From Flavobacteriales bacterium UBA7666 (GTDB lineage: Bacteria > Bacteroidota > Bacteroidia > Flavobacteriales_D > Crocinitomicaceae): a stretch of 64,000 nucleotides of DNA. A model generated the notes under the pieces. That model saw only the letters and a program-made list of their open reading frames with translations, did no database searches and was not told where the DNA came from. Each line of letters opens with the position of its first letter. Within the stretch, counting starts at the first letter, position 1. Made by a program: the position numbers and the translations under genes. Shown in pieces: positions 15,308 to 23,787 of this stretch. The stretch spans positions 62,860 through 126,859 of the forward strand of contig DLHO01000022.1 of the NCBI GenBank assembly GCA_002483265.1. The letters are read 5' to 3'.

Positions 15308-17737
15308 TTACGACTTGTTTAACTTTCTGAATTTCAATAACAAACTATTGCTAACTACACTCAACGAACTCAACGTCATAGCTGCACCAGCAATCATTGG
15401 GTTGAGTAAAAAGCCGTTAACTGGATATAGAACTCCAGCAGCAATTGGAATGCCGATTACATTATAGATAAATGCCCAAAAAAGGTTCTGTTTGATTGCC
15501 GAAACTGTTTGTTTTGACAGTTGGAATGCGATTGGAATTTTTGTCAAATCGGAAGAAATAATGACCATCCTAGCAACGTCCATAGCAATATCACTTCCTT
15601 TCCCCATTGCGATACTAACGTCTGCCTGAGTGAGTGCATTGCTATCGTTGATTCCGTCTCCGACCATTGCGACCACTTTGCCCTGAGCTTGTAATTGTTT
15701 CACGAATGCAGATTTATCCGCAGGAAGAACCTCTGCTTTGTAATTGTCGATTCCCGTTTTCTCCGCAATGGCTTTGGCAGTTTGAGCGTTATCGCCTGTA
15801 AGCATATAGACTTCAATTCCTGACTTCTTCAATTGTCGGATAGCCTCTACCGAAGTCTCCTTGATTTCATCGGAAATAGCTATAACTGCATGTCCTTGTT
15901 GGTTATCAGCAAAGAAAATAACTGTCTTCGCTTCACTAAGCCAAACATTAGCTGTTACCAACAATTCTTTGGCTATAGTAATGTTGTTTTGATCCAGTAG
16001 CGCCTTGTTACCCACGAAGTAGGTTTTTCCATTTACTTCTGCTTTTGCACCGAATCCAGTAATACTTTCAAATTGATTAACGGGAAGCGTTTCATTTTCA
16101 TGGAGGTGTTTTACCACTGATTCAGCCAAGGGATGTTCAGATTGTTTTTCGATATTGTATAGTACAGACTTTAAAGAATCATCATTGTTCAACCATTGAA
16201 TACCCGTCACTTTTGGTTTACCCTCTGTAATTGTTCCCGTTTTATCGAGTACTACCGCATTCACTTTGCGTCCAAGTTCAAGACTTTCAGCATCTTTAAT
16301 CAGGATTCCGTTTTCAGCTCCTTTACCAACACCGACCATTATCGCAGTAGGTGTTGCCAGACCGAGCGCACAAGGACAAGCGATTACGAGCACGGTTACA
16401 AGGGATAGAACACCTTGTGTCCATCCGTTTTCTCCTCCCAGTGTAACCCAAAGAATCAGTGTCAGGATTGAAATACCAAGAACCACAGGCACAAAAATTC
16501 CTGCAATTTTATCGACAAGTTTCTGGACAGGCGCTTTACTTCCTTGTGCATCCTGAACCATTTTAATGATCTGACCAAGCATGGTTGCATCACCGACTTT
16601 CTCTGTTTTGAAATGGAAACTTCCTTTCTGATTGATCGTTCCAGCAAAAACTTCGGAACCTTCGGTTTTTTCAACCGCTAGTGGTTCACCACTTAACATA
16701 CTTTCATCGACAAACGACTTTCCAGAAATTACCTTACCGTCCACGGCAATTTTTTCTCCCGGTTTTACTATAATGGTGTCGCCGATATTAACCTTCACGA
16801 TTGGAATTTCTTCGGATTCGCCATTTGCATTCAGAATTGTTACGGTTTTTGGTTGTAACCCAATCAGTTTTTTCAATGCAGAAGAGGTATTTCCTTTTGC
16901 TTTTTCCTCAAGTAATTTTCCAAGCAAAATAAAAGCAATGACAACTGATGCCGCTTCAAAATACACATGAGCATGTAATCCTTTATTATGCCAAACCTCC
17001 ATGAATAAAGTATTGAAAACACTAAAGAGATAGGCGATCCCTGTACTCAAAGCAACGAGGGTGTCCATATTTGCAGAGCGATGCTTTGCTTGTTTCCAGG
17101 CATTGATAAAAAAGTCTTTACCGAGCCAAACAACCACTGGTGTTGAAAAAGCCCACATGATATAATTCGCATAGGGCATGTCCATAAAAAACATTCCTAT
17201 AGCAACTACTGGCAGCGATAACAGGATTGCGCCAAACGTTTTCAACTTCAACTTGCGGAACTTTTGACTTTGCAGTTCTTCAAGCGTGTCGTGTGCTGAT
17301 TCGGTTTCGTCGATCATCAGATCATAGCCTATCGAACGCATCGCAGTTTGTAATTCCTTTGGATCCGTAATTGTAGGAATGTACTCCACGCTCGCTACGT
17401 TATTCGCATAGTTTACGGATACTCCTGTAACACCTCTTGTGCTTTCGAGAATAGTCTGCGCACTGATAGCACACGATGCACAGGTCATGTTCAATACCGG
17501 AAAATTCTTTTTCACAGTAGTAACACCATATCCCAGGTCACGAATAGCTTTTACGGCGTTCGGCAGGATATTGAACGCTTTTGTTTCGTTGATAATCGCA
17601 CGGTTGTTATTTAGCTCAACCTTATGTGTAGTAATACCTTCCAGTTCTTTCAAACCATTGTCAACGATTAGTGCACAATGCTCGCTCTCCACTCCTTCGA
17701 GTGGGATATGAAGTAATTCTCGGTCTGTTGTTTCCAT
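15308..17737 (-). CDS. copA: P1B-1 Cu+ exporting ATPase (CopA-like)
   Basis: 809 residues from the Met at 17737 (the frame begins 7 codons earlier). A first N-terminal HMA-like fold lacks the CxxC (IPLEGVESEHCALIV, one Cys), and a second has NMTCASC (86-89). The core has SGEP, the transport motif CPC in ACPCALGLATPTA (454-456), D498KTGTITEG, HP, and GDGIND. The late helices carry YNVIGIPIAAG and MTLSSLSVVSNSL (the YN and MSS of P1B-1 enzymes), so Cu+/Ag+ specificity is well supported. It moves cytosolic Cu+ to the periplasm, where the oxidase and Cus pump take over. The AraC-type regulator lies upstream on the same strand (about 80 nt). Confidence 0.93.
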   Translation of the reverse strand: METTDRELLHIPLEGVESEHCALIVDNGLKELEGITTHKVELNNNRAIINETKAFNILPNAVKAIRDLGYGVTTVKKNFPVLNMTCASCAISAQTILESTRGVTGVSVNYANNVASVEYIPTITDPKELQTAMRSIGYDLMIDETESAHDTLEELQSQKFRKLKLKTFGAILLSLPVVAIGMFFMDMPYANYIMWAFSTPVVVWLGKDFFINAWKQAKHRSANMDTLVALSTGIAYLFSVFNTLFMEVWHNKGLHAHVYFEAASVVIAFILLGKLLEEKAKGNTSSALKKLIGLQPKTVTILNANGESEEIPIVKVNIGDTIIVKPGEKIAVDGKVISGKSFVDESMLSGEPLAVEKTEGSEVFAGTINQKGSFHFKTEKVGDATMLGQIIKMVQDAQGSKAPVQKLVDKIAGIFVPVVLGISILTLILWVTLGGENGWTQGVLSLVTVLVIACPCALGLATPTAIMVGVGKGAENGILIKDAESLELGRKVNAVVLDKTGTITEGKPKVTGIQWLNNDDSLKSVLYNIEKQSEHPLAESVVKHLHENETLPVNQFESITGFGAKAEVNGKTYFVGNKALLDQNNITIAKELLVTANVWLSEAKTVIFFADNQQGHAVIAISDEIKETSVEAIRQLKKSGIEVYMLTGDNAQTAKAIAEKTGIDNYKAEVLPADKSAFVKQLQAQGKVVAMVGDGINDSNALTQADVSIAMGKGSDIAMDVARMVIISSDLTKIPIAFQLSKQTVSAIKQNLFWAFIYNVIGIPIAAGVLYPVNGFLLNPMIAGAAMTLSSLSVVSNSLLLKFRKLNKS

Positions 17738-17815
17738 GATTTTCAATTTATACTGCAAAGTTCAGTTGAAAACGATGGGTATGCGTTATGATATTTCCTG
17801 ATAGAGTTATGACTT

Positions 17816-18376
17816 TTACAAATGATCCAACGATTTCCGTTTAGATGCTTTTATGCTTTTGAAATGACTGGGGGTAAGCCCTACAACTTTCTTAAACTGA
17901 GTACTCAAATAGGCAACACTGCTATAACCCATTTGATCGGCAATCTCACTGAGAGAAAGCTCATCGTAAACAAGCAATTCTTTCACACGTTCCAAACGTT
18001 GAGCTATGTAAAACTTTTCGATAGTTGTTCCTTCAACCTCTGAAAACAGGTTGCTCAAATAGTTATACTCCATGGGAATATACTGCATCAAGTAATCGGA
18101 CACATTCATATTCAATTGTTCTTCCGAATGATGCACCAATTCCACCACCAAGTTTTTGACCCGTTCAATCAGTCTGCTCTTTTTATCATCAATAAGCTCA
18201 AAGCCTAATTCGAGGAAACGTGTATTTATACGATCTTTCTCCTCGTTAGTCAAATCTTCTTTCAATTCCACTTCACCCAATTCCACCGTAAGGGGTTGAA
18301 GTCCGAGCTGTTCTAGCTCAGACTTCACCACCATCTTACAACGGTTGCATACCATGTTTTTAATATAAATCTTCAT
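17816..18376 (-). CDS. AraC-family regulator with N-terminal HMA-like metal-binding part
   Basis: 186 residues. Residues 1-60 look like a degenerate HMA fold with MVCNRC (Cys10, Cys13) at the place of the metal loop. The C-terminal 100 residues are an AraC/XylS double helix-turn-helix: IEKFYIAQRLERVKELLVYDELSLSEIADQMGYSSVAYLSTQFKKVVGLTPSHFK. There is no sugar-binding cupin, so metal sensing through the CxxC is the obvious hypothesis. It lies 4 nt after the HMA-DUF3347 gene and before copA, so it probably controls the copper genes on both strands. Copper would switch it by binding the N-terminal thiols (inference). Confidence 0.85.
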   Translation of the reverse strand: MKIYIKNMVCNRCKMVVKSELEQLGLQPLTVELGEVELKEDLTNEEKDRINTRFLELGFELIDDKKSRLIERVKNLVVELVHHSEEQLNMNVSDYLMQYIPMEYNYLSNLFSEVEGTTIEKFYIAQRLERVKELLVYDELSLSEIADQMGYSSVAYLSTQFKKVVGLTPSHFKSIKASKRKSLDHL

Positions 18377-18380
18377 TTAC

Positions 18381-19229
18381 TTACTTGATCGTCTGTGTAG
18401 TTTTCCCACAAGTCAACATTGAGCTTCCATAATATGGATTCTTCACCGCATTTTCCTTGCTTAACCAATCTGCACCCTTACCATCATTGTACATCGGACA
18501 ATGTTGTAAGTAAGCCGTTTCATCAAGCTTAAACACTTTGGTTAACGAATAGACATTTTGGGATAACATGGAAAAATGTTCCCGCTGATGTGCAATGTCT
18601 TTTGTCTCTCCGATGTGTTCAGCATGCATCAATAAATCAGCTTCTACTTTCATCCAGGCTGAATGCTCTTCGGATGACATTGATTTCATATCAACATCTT
18701 TGATTGTCTTCGCTAACGCCAACGCTTTTGTAGATGCTGTATTACCATCATCCTTTACCAGCGCATCTTTTAATGCGAAATATTGATCATAGACTTTTGA
18801 AAGCACATTGATTTTCTCTTGTTCTTTCACAATGGGATCACCCTTAGATGGCTCACTTACCGTGTTAGTGGTAACCGGAATGTCTTTTTTCATTCGATCA
18901 TAATGACAACATCCCGGAAGTTTTGCATAAGCGTCGTCAGGAGCCAGAAACTGTTCGTTATCGTATCCTGCATAGGCAACTCGTTTCAGAACGTCTGATG
19001 CCGTAGTTTGCTTAGAATCGTAAGTAAGACTCATTACTTTTTTGTCTGTGTCCCATTCAGCCGAAGAAATGCCTTTCTTATTTGCAGCTGTTTCGATTGT
19101 TTTTTTACACATTTCACAATTACCTGCTACCTTATAGGTTTCGGTTTTTGCATTTTTTATTGGGGTTGCGCAACTGGTGAATGCCAACAATAATGACAAT
19201 CCCAGCATGATGTGCTGTATCTTTTTCAT
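18381..19229 (-). CDS. Lipoprotein with HMA and DUF3347 domains
   Basis: 282 residues. A lipobox (LLAFTSC, Cys19) predicts a lipid anchor. Residues 30-100 form an HMA domain with NCEMCKK. A GCCHYD motif follows, then from about 140 a helical DUF3347 domain (YDQYFALKDALVKDDG ...) ending with the metal-site-like sequences LQHCPMYNDGKGADW and KNPYYGSSMLTCG, which are standard for this family. DUF3347 is common in Bacteroidota CusB-like proteins and binds soft metals via Cys/Met. It probably delivers or stores copper on the periplasmic face. It is the first gene of the regulator-copA-oxidase transcript, 4 nt before the AraC gene. Confidence 0.88.
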   Translation of the reverse strand: MKKIQHIMLGLSLLLAFTSCATPIKNAKTETYKVAGNCEMCKKTIETAANKKGISSAEWDTDKKVMSLTYDSKQTTASDVLKRVAYAGYDNEQFLAPDDAYAKLPGCCHYDRMKKDIPVTTNTVSEPSKGDPIVKEQEKINVLSKVYDQYFALKDALVKDDGNTASTKALALAKTIKDVDMKSMSSEEHSAWMKVEADLLMHAEHIGETKDIAHQREHFSMLSQNVYSLTKVFKLDETAYLQHCPMYNDGKGADWLSKENAVKNPYYGSSMLTCGKTTQTIK

Positions 19230-19306
19230 AACATGAATTTTATTGAATAACTATAGAATAACCCTTTAACAGGATTACAAATCAAATTTGCCTACTGGCT
19301 GAAATT

Positions 19307-19726
19307 CTATATTAGGAATGAATCGTTCTGTATGTAGATCGGTTCTTTGTACCTACCAGGTGGTAGATCTGGAGAGTAGCTTAGCGCCACTTTAGGTGTT
19401 ACAATAATCGTATTTCGAATGAAACCGAAATCGAATTGTTTTTCTGCTAATACGGCGTTAGGACTCTTATGGTCTAACGTTGATTGTTTTAATTGCTGAT
19501 TGTCCAGTTTTAAAGAAAAGACCACCTGCTCACAACATTTTCTCTTTACGAGAATCTTGTTCTTCGGGGTCATTGCTCCACAAGAGCAAGTCATTTTGGG
19601 TTTTGAACCAAATAGAGAAACATCTGCCAATTTTCCGCCACAATAATGCGTAGATACCGTCATTCCAAGAGCTGGAAGCAGGTATAGAACCATTATTATA
19701 AGTGAAAGAATCCGTTTCATTCTCAT
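19307..19726 (-). CDS. HYC_CC_PP family small exported protein (copy 1)
   Basis: Start chosen at the ATG at 19726 (MRMKRILSLIIMVLYLLPALG); the frame opens at 19741, but that codon lies inside the promoter described at 19739. A signal peptide is followed by the family marks STHYCGGK, CSCG, KRKCCEQ and a C-terminal DLPPGRYKEPIYI. The family occurs beside copper-resistance genes in Bacteroidota; its biochemical role is not known to me, but the thiol groups suggest metal binding. It is the divergent partner of a paralogue on the plus strand. Confidence 0.8.
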   Translation of the reverse strand: MRMKRILSLIIMVLYLLPALGMTVSTHYCGGKLADVSLFGSKPKMTCSCGAMTPKNKILVKRKCCEQVVFSLKLDNQQLKQSTLDHKSPNAVLAEKQFDFGFIRNTIIVTPKVALSYSPDLPPGRYKEPIYIQNDSFLI

Positions 19727-19738
19727 TTTGATTGTAAG

Positions 19739-19769
19739 CAAATGTAAACCACCTGCTGTCTTAAAACAA
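19739..19769 (-). promoter_or_regulatory. Bacteroidota-type promoter for the minus-strand HYC_CC_PP gene
   Basis: On the minus strand TTG (19769-19767), a 20-nt spacer and TACATTTG (19746-19739) match the TTG-N19/20-TAnnTTTG consensus. Transcription would start near 19732, supporting the start codon at 19726 and excluding the frame start at 19741. Confidence 0.6.
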
Positions 19770-19879
19770 CTATTTTAAACTTAAAGTTAAAAAATCACTC
19801 CATAGCTTTCCCATAATTAAGGTTCTTTTTGAATTCTGTTATTTTTTTGTTATCCAATAAAGGGCTTATATTTAGCTCT

Positions 19880-20269
19880 GTGAAAACAATTTTGGTATAT
19901 AGCCTTGCAGTATTTTATCTTCTAATAAGTGTTAGACTGACTGCTAATATCCATTATTGCGGAGGCAAAATTAAAACAGTTTCATTTGTTGGTTTCAGTG
20001 CGCACAAGTCTTGTTGTGCGGGAAAACCTATGAAAAAGGGCTGCTGCAAAGATGTTCAGGTTTGTTTTAAAAAGACAAGCGAAGATCAAAAACCGCCCTC
20101 TGCAATTGTATTCTTTTCATCTGTTATCGTTACCGAACCTTACCCTGGCTTTACCATCGAACAGGTTCATGAGCTGTACGTTCCAAAGAATATACAGCCT
20201 TCGGTACATGCGCCACCTCCCGAACTAAAAGTTCCTATTCATTTAAAAAACTGCGTATTTATCATTTGA
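19880..20269 (+). CDS. HYC_CC_PP family small exported protein (copy 2)
   Basis: The best start is GTG at 19880 (VKTILVYSLAVFYLLISV), giving a signal peptide like that of the divergent paralogue; the frame opens upstream at TTG 19829 without a sensible leader. About 129 residues: NIHYCGGK, a first SCCAGK, KKGCCKDVQVC, and the PP tail HAPPPELKVPI. It leads the plus-strand operon towards the second oxidase. A weak promoter-like TATATTTA lies at 19867-19874. The function is probably in envelope copper handling, by association only. Confidence 0.8.
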   Translation: MKTILVYSLAVFYLLISVRLTANIHYCGGKIKTVSFVGFSAHKSCCAGKPMKKGCCKDVQVCFKKTSEDQKPPSAIVFFSSVIVTEPYPGFTIEQVHELYVPKNIQPSVHAPPPELKVPIHLKNCVFII

Positions 20270-20331
20270 TTTTGAGGATCAGTATTCAGGCTATGCTTGA
20301 TTTTCTCAGTTAATAATCAATTTGAATAAAA

Positions 20332-20529
20332 ATGCGGAAAATTACTTTAGTTCTATCACTCGCTATGGTGGTAACATCGCTTTTCACTTCTTGTAGTTCA
20401 AGTAGTGAAAACTATAGTTCATATCAATGCCCTATGAAATGTGAAGGTTCAAAAACATACGACAAGGCAGGTACTTGTCCTGTATGTAATATGGATCTTG
20501 AGGGTGTTCAATCAAAAAACAATAAATAA
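20332..20529 (+). CDS. Heavy-metal-binding-domain (HMBD) lipoprotein
   Basis: 65 residues: lipoprotein signal (VVTSLFTSCSSSS, lipid Cys about position 21) followed directly by the short metal motif YQCPMKCEGSKTYDKAGTCP and VCNMDLEG. This is the CPM-x(n)-G-x-CPxCxMxL pattern found at the N-terminus of CusB-like and P1B-ATPase proteins and as stand-alone lipoproteins in Bacteroidota. It would bind Cu(I) in the periplasm with Cys/Met ligands. It is separated from the next gene by 2 nt. Confidence 0.85.
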   Translation: MRKITLVLSLAMVVTSLFTSCSSSSENYSSYQCPMKCEGSKTYDKAGTCPVCNMDLEGVQSKNNK

Positions 20530-20531
20530 TT

Positions 20532-21320
20532 ATGAAAACTACACTTTACAAAAGTCTAGCAACGGCTTCATTTGCCATGCTAGCATTTATTGGCTTTAGC
20601 CAAACAACAGCAATGGACTTTTCAGGACAGGATTGCAACGGAAACAATGTGAATCTGTTTGCTGATTTGGATGCAGGAAAAGCAGTTATGCTTATTTTTT
20701 ATATGCCAAATTGTGGTTCTTGTCCGCCAGTTGCATCAAAAATGCAGACAATGGCGAATAACATCAACGCTACACACCCAGGACTTGTGAAAGCATACGC
20801 TTTTCCTTATCAAAACAGTACAACTTGTGCTTATTCTTCTACCTGGACTGTAAATAACAATCTTCCTCTTTTTGCTCCAATGGATAGCGGTGCTGTTCAG
20901 GTGGCTTATTACGGTGGTTTCGGTATGCCTACAGCTGTACTTTTGGGTGGAGATAATCATGACGTTTTGTTTGTGACTCAGGATTTCAACACATCAGATA
21001 CGACAACAATGCGTGATTTGATTCTGACCACGTTTACGGCAGGAGTAGAGGAGCAAACTGCAATTACCGATCTTTCTGTTTATCCGAATCCAACAACGGA
21101 TTTCATAAACGTTAGTTTCCAGTCAAATTCAGGATCTGAAGGATTCATTGAATTAACGGATCTTAATGGAAAACGTGTAATGGCATTGAGCAAGGAAACA
21201 ATGTCAAAAGGAATTATTGAAAAACAAATCAATGTTTCTTCTATTCCGGCAGGTAACTATATTCTACAAATCCATGTTGATGGATCAACGGTTACTCAAA
21301 AAGTGAATGTCGCACATTAA
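20532..21320 (+). CDS. Secreted thioredoxin-fold protein with T9SS sorting domain
   Basis: 262 residues: signal peptide (SFAMLAFIGFSQTT), a thioredoxin-like domain with MLIFYMPNCGSCPPVASKM (CGSC active-site pair at about 62-65) and a cis-Pro strand GFGMPTAVLLGG, then a C-terminal type IX sorting domain (DLSVYPNPTTDFINVSF ... GNYILQIHVDGSTVTQKVNV). Exported through T9SS, it should act on the cell surface or outside. A surface reductant or metal-transfer protein for the neighbouring copper oxidase is plausible. It overlaps the next gene by 14 nt. Confidence 0.8.
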   Translation: MKTTLYKSLATASFAMLAFIGFSQTTAMDFSGQDCNGNNVNLFADLDAGKAVMLIFYMPNCGSCPPVASKMQTMANNINATHPGLVKAYAFPYQNSTTCAYSSTWTVNNNLPLFAPMDSGAVQVAYYGGFGMPTAVLLGGDNHDVLFVTQDFNTSDTTTMRDLILTTFTAGVEEQTAITDLSVYPNPTTDFINVSFQSNSGSEGFIELTDLNGKRVMALSKETMSKGIIEKQINVSSIPAGNYILQIHVDGSTVTQKVNVAH

Positions 21321-22014
21321 GAGACATATTTTAAAGCTTATTCAGCAATTTGTGCCAGTAGTGATGATTTTATGTGTCACTGCTGGCTTTGCTGTTTCTC
21401 AAAGTTATTACCATTCACCCAATGACACCCTAATTTCCAATACAACCGTAAACAATTCAGTTACGATGAACATCACGCAAGTTCATCCGAATAACGATAC
21501 GCTTCAATTCGTTTGGAAGAAGCTTTCTGTTTACATGCCGAATGATTGGACAGCGACTATTTGCGATAATAACACTTGTTTTCCATCACTTATTGATAGT
21601 TCAACAACATTGCCTGTTCTTCCTGGAGACGATGGACTCATGCTGGTGCATTGCTACCCGAATACGAATGCTGGCACTGGAATTATCAGATACACCATTT
21701 ATGAAATACATTCGCCTCAACAAGTAGACACACTCACATGGATCATTCATGCAGAATCTACTGCCGGAATTGATGAGTCTGGTTCTACAAACCAAGCCTA
21801 CAGTCTCATTGGCAATCAATTTCGACTAACCGATTCAAAATCTAAATTCACCAGTCTAACACTATTGGATCTAAGCGGAAAGGAAGTCTTTTCGAGTAGT
21901 ATTCCAGCATCATTATGTGTTGAAATACCACTATTTCCTGTTAATTTTTATTACCTGGTTCTTAGCGGAACCAACACTATTATACGTCAAAAAATATGGT
22001 ACGCAACAAACTAG
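21307..22014 (+). CDS. Unknown exported protein in the oxidase operon, T9SS-like C-terminus
   Basis: 235 residues: signal peptide (VVMILCVTAGFAVSQ), an all-beta middle part with DWTATICDNNTCF (two Cys) and LPVLPGDDGLMLVHCYPN, and a C-terminal stretch ESGSTNQAYSLIGNQFRLT ... LDLSGKEVFSS that resembles a degenerate sorting domain. I recognise no catalytic motif; the middle looks like an immunoglobulin-like or cupredoxin-like sandwich without a clear copper site. It overlaps both neighbours (14 nt and 19 nt), so translation is coupled to the thioredoxin and oxidase genes. Confidence 0.65.
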   Translation: MSHIKRHILKLIQQFVPVVMILCVTAGFAVSQSYYHSPNDTLISNTTVNNSVTMNITQVHPNNDTLQFVWKKLSVYMPNDWTATICDNNTCFPSLIDSSTTLPVLPGDDGLMLVHCYPNTNAGTGIIRYTIYEIHSPQQVDTLTWIIHAESTAGIDESGSTNQAYSLIGNQFRLTDSKSKFTSLTLLDLSGKEVFSSSIPASLCVEIPLFPVNFYYLVLSGTNTIIRQKIWYATN

Positions 22015-23741
22015 ATTTGCTCAAAACGATGCTTGCGGTTATAGTCCTCTCTACAACAGGGATTGGTTTTGCTCAAAATGCACTCTACATACCGCCAACC
22101 TTAAGTGGAACGACATTCAATCTGATTGTTCAATCAGGCACAACTCAATTGTATCCGGGAAATCCAACACCAACATATGGAATAAACGGTTCATTTCTTT
22201 CTCCGACTATCATTGTCAATAAGAACGATATAGTCACCTTAAATGTCATTAACAATCTGACTGTGGCCACAACAATGCACTGGCATGGTTTACATGTTGC
22301 ACCTGAAAATGACGGTGGTCCTCATCAGTCTATTTCTGCAGGTTCTACGTGGAGTCCGTCGTTTGAAATCTTAAACAATGCAGGAACATTCTGGTATCAT
22401 CCACACGGTGAAGGAAAAACGGAATTACATGTTGGAAAAGGGCTTGCGGGTTTATTTATTATTCACGATCCGGCAGAACTTGCCTTGGGTTTACCTCAAA
22501 TTTATGGAGTGGACGACATTCCACTGATCGTTCAATCAAAGGCATTTGACGTTCTACAACAAATTGCGATTGCAGACCACATGGACACGGCAGTTTTTGT
22601 GAATGGAACGCTGAACGCAACGCATAACCTTCCTTCACAAGTGGTTCGACTACGCCTCTTAAATGGAAGCAGCATGCGCTCGTTTTATTTTGGATTTTCG
22701 AACAACATGACCTTTTACCAAATTGCTACTGATGGCGGTTTAGTGGAAACACCCAATGCATTAACACGTTTATTGATTGCTCCCGGCGAACGGTCAGAGA
22801 TTCTTGTCGATTTAAGCAGTATGAATGGTCAATCAGTGAATTTGATGAGTTATGCCTCTGAAATGCCTGATGGAATATTCGGTTCACCTTCTGTTGGGAG
22901 CGGAGCTGATACGATGGATATGTACATGGATAATTTTCTGAACGGGGCAGATTTCAACTTGGTGGAATTCACCATTGGCGCACAAACTGGAAGTCCGATC
23001 ACAACAATACCATCTACTTTAGTTCCTTATGTTCCTTTTAATATAGCTGATGTAGACGTTAACCGTACCTTGGTTTTCGATACGATTACGCTTGTTCCGG
23101 GGGATACCCCGAATCGTGCTGAAGGACCATTTGGAATCAATAACACCACGTTCAACATGGATTCCATTAATATTCACGTTCCTCTGAATTCCACAGAAAT
23201 TTGGACGTTAAAGAACAATACCTTGATTGCACACCCGTTCCACATTCACGACATTCAGTTCAATGTAATTGAAAAGAATGGAACTACTCCTCCAGTAACG
23301 GAACAGGGTTGGAAAGATGTGGTGTTGGTGATGCCCGAAGACAGCGTGAAGTTTATCACGAAGTTTACCACTTTCACCGATGAGATGGTTCCGTATATGT
23401 ACCATTGCCATTTGTTGCATCACGAGGATGACGGAATGATGGGATCGTTTTTGGTTTATGATCCTTTTGCAGGCATAAATGAAGTAACTGAAACTTCCAC
23501 TTTTGTTGCGTTTCCAAACCCTTCATCCGACGAATGGAACATTACTGGGAAATGGGACAATTCTGATTTCTCAATGGAGTTAACGGATGCTCAAGGCAAA
23601 CGAATCTTAAATCGTGATTATTCGAATCTGTCTTCGGACGAAAGTATCAGCATATCGAATTCAACACTTCATTCTGGAGTCTACTTTTTGACGATTATTT
23701 CTGAAAAAGGAACGCAACAATTGCAGTTGGTGAGGAAGTGA
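21996..23741 (+). CDS. Secreted multicopper oxidase with T9SS sorting domain
   Basis: 581 residues: signal peptide (VLSTTGIGFAQN), three cupredoxin domains with copper motifs MHWHGLH (about 94-100), FWYHPHGEG (132-140), HPFHIHDIQF and YHCHLLHHEDDGMMG, so the trinuclear and type 1 sites are complete. From about residue 500 follow FVAFPNPSSDEWNITGKW ... GVYFLTIISEKGTQQLQLVRK, a T9SS type A domain. Unlike the oxidase at 12721 it lacks the Met-rich loop and CopB part, resembling CotA/bilirubin-oxidase-like enzymes. It probably oxidises Cu(I) or phenolics at the cell surface. It is the last gene of the plus-strand operon. Confidence 0.9.
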   Translation: MVRNKLDLLKTMLAVIVLSTTGIGFAQNALYIPPTLSGTTFNLIVQSGTTQLYPGNPTPTYGINGSFLSPTIIVNKNDIVTLNVINNLTVATTMHWHGLHVAPENDGGPHQSISAGSTWSPSFEILNNAGTFWYHPHGEGKTELHVGKGLAGLFIIHDPAELALGLPQIYGVDDIPLIVQSKAFDVLQQIAIADHMDTAVFVNGTLNATHNLPSQVVRLRLLNGSSMRSFYFGFSNNMTFYQIATDGGLVETPNALTRLLIAPGERSEILVDLSSMNGQSVNLMSYASEMPDGIFGSPSVGSGADTMDMYMDNFLNGADFNLVEFTIGAQTGSPITTIPSTLVPYVPFNIADVDVNRTLVFDTITLVPGDTPNRAEGPFGINNTTFNMDSINIHVPLNSTEIWTLKNNTLIAHPFHIHDIQFNVIEKNGTTPPVTEQGWKDVVLVMPEDSVKFITKFTTFTDEMVPYMYHCHLLHHEDDGMMGSFLVYDPFAGINEVTETSTFVAFPNPSSDEWNITGKWDNSDFSMELTDAQGKRILNRDYSNLSSDESISISNSTLHSGVYFLTIISEKGTQQLQLVRK

Positions 23742-23787
23742 TTTTAGGATTTTTCTCTTTAACTAATTATCTTGCTAAGAAATTTAA

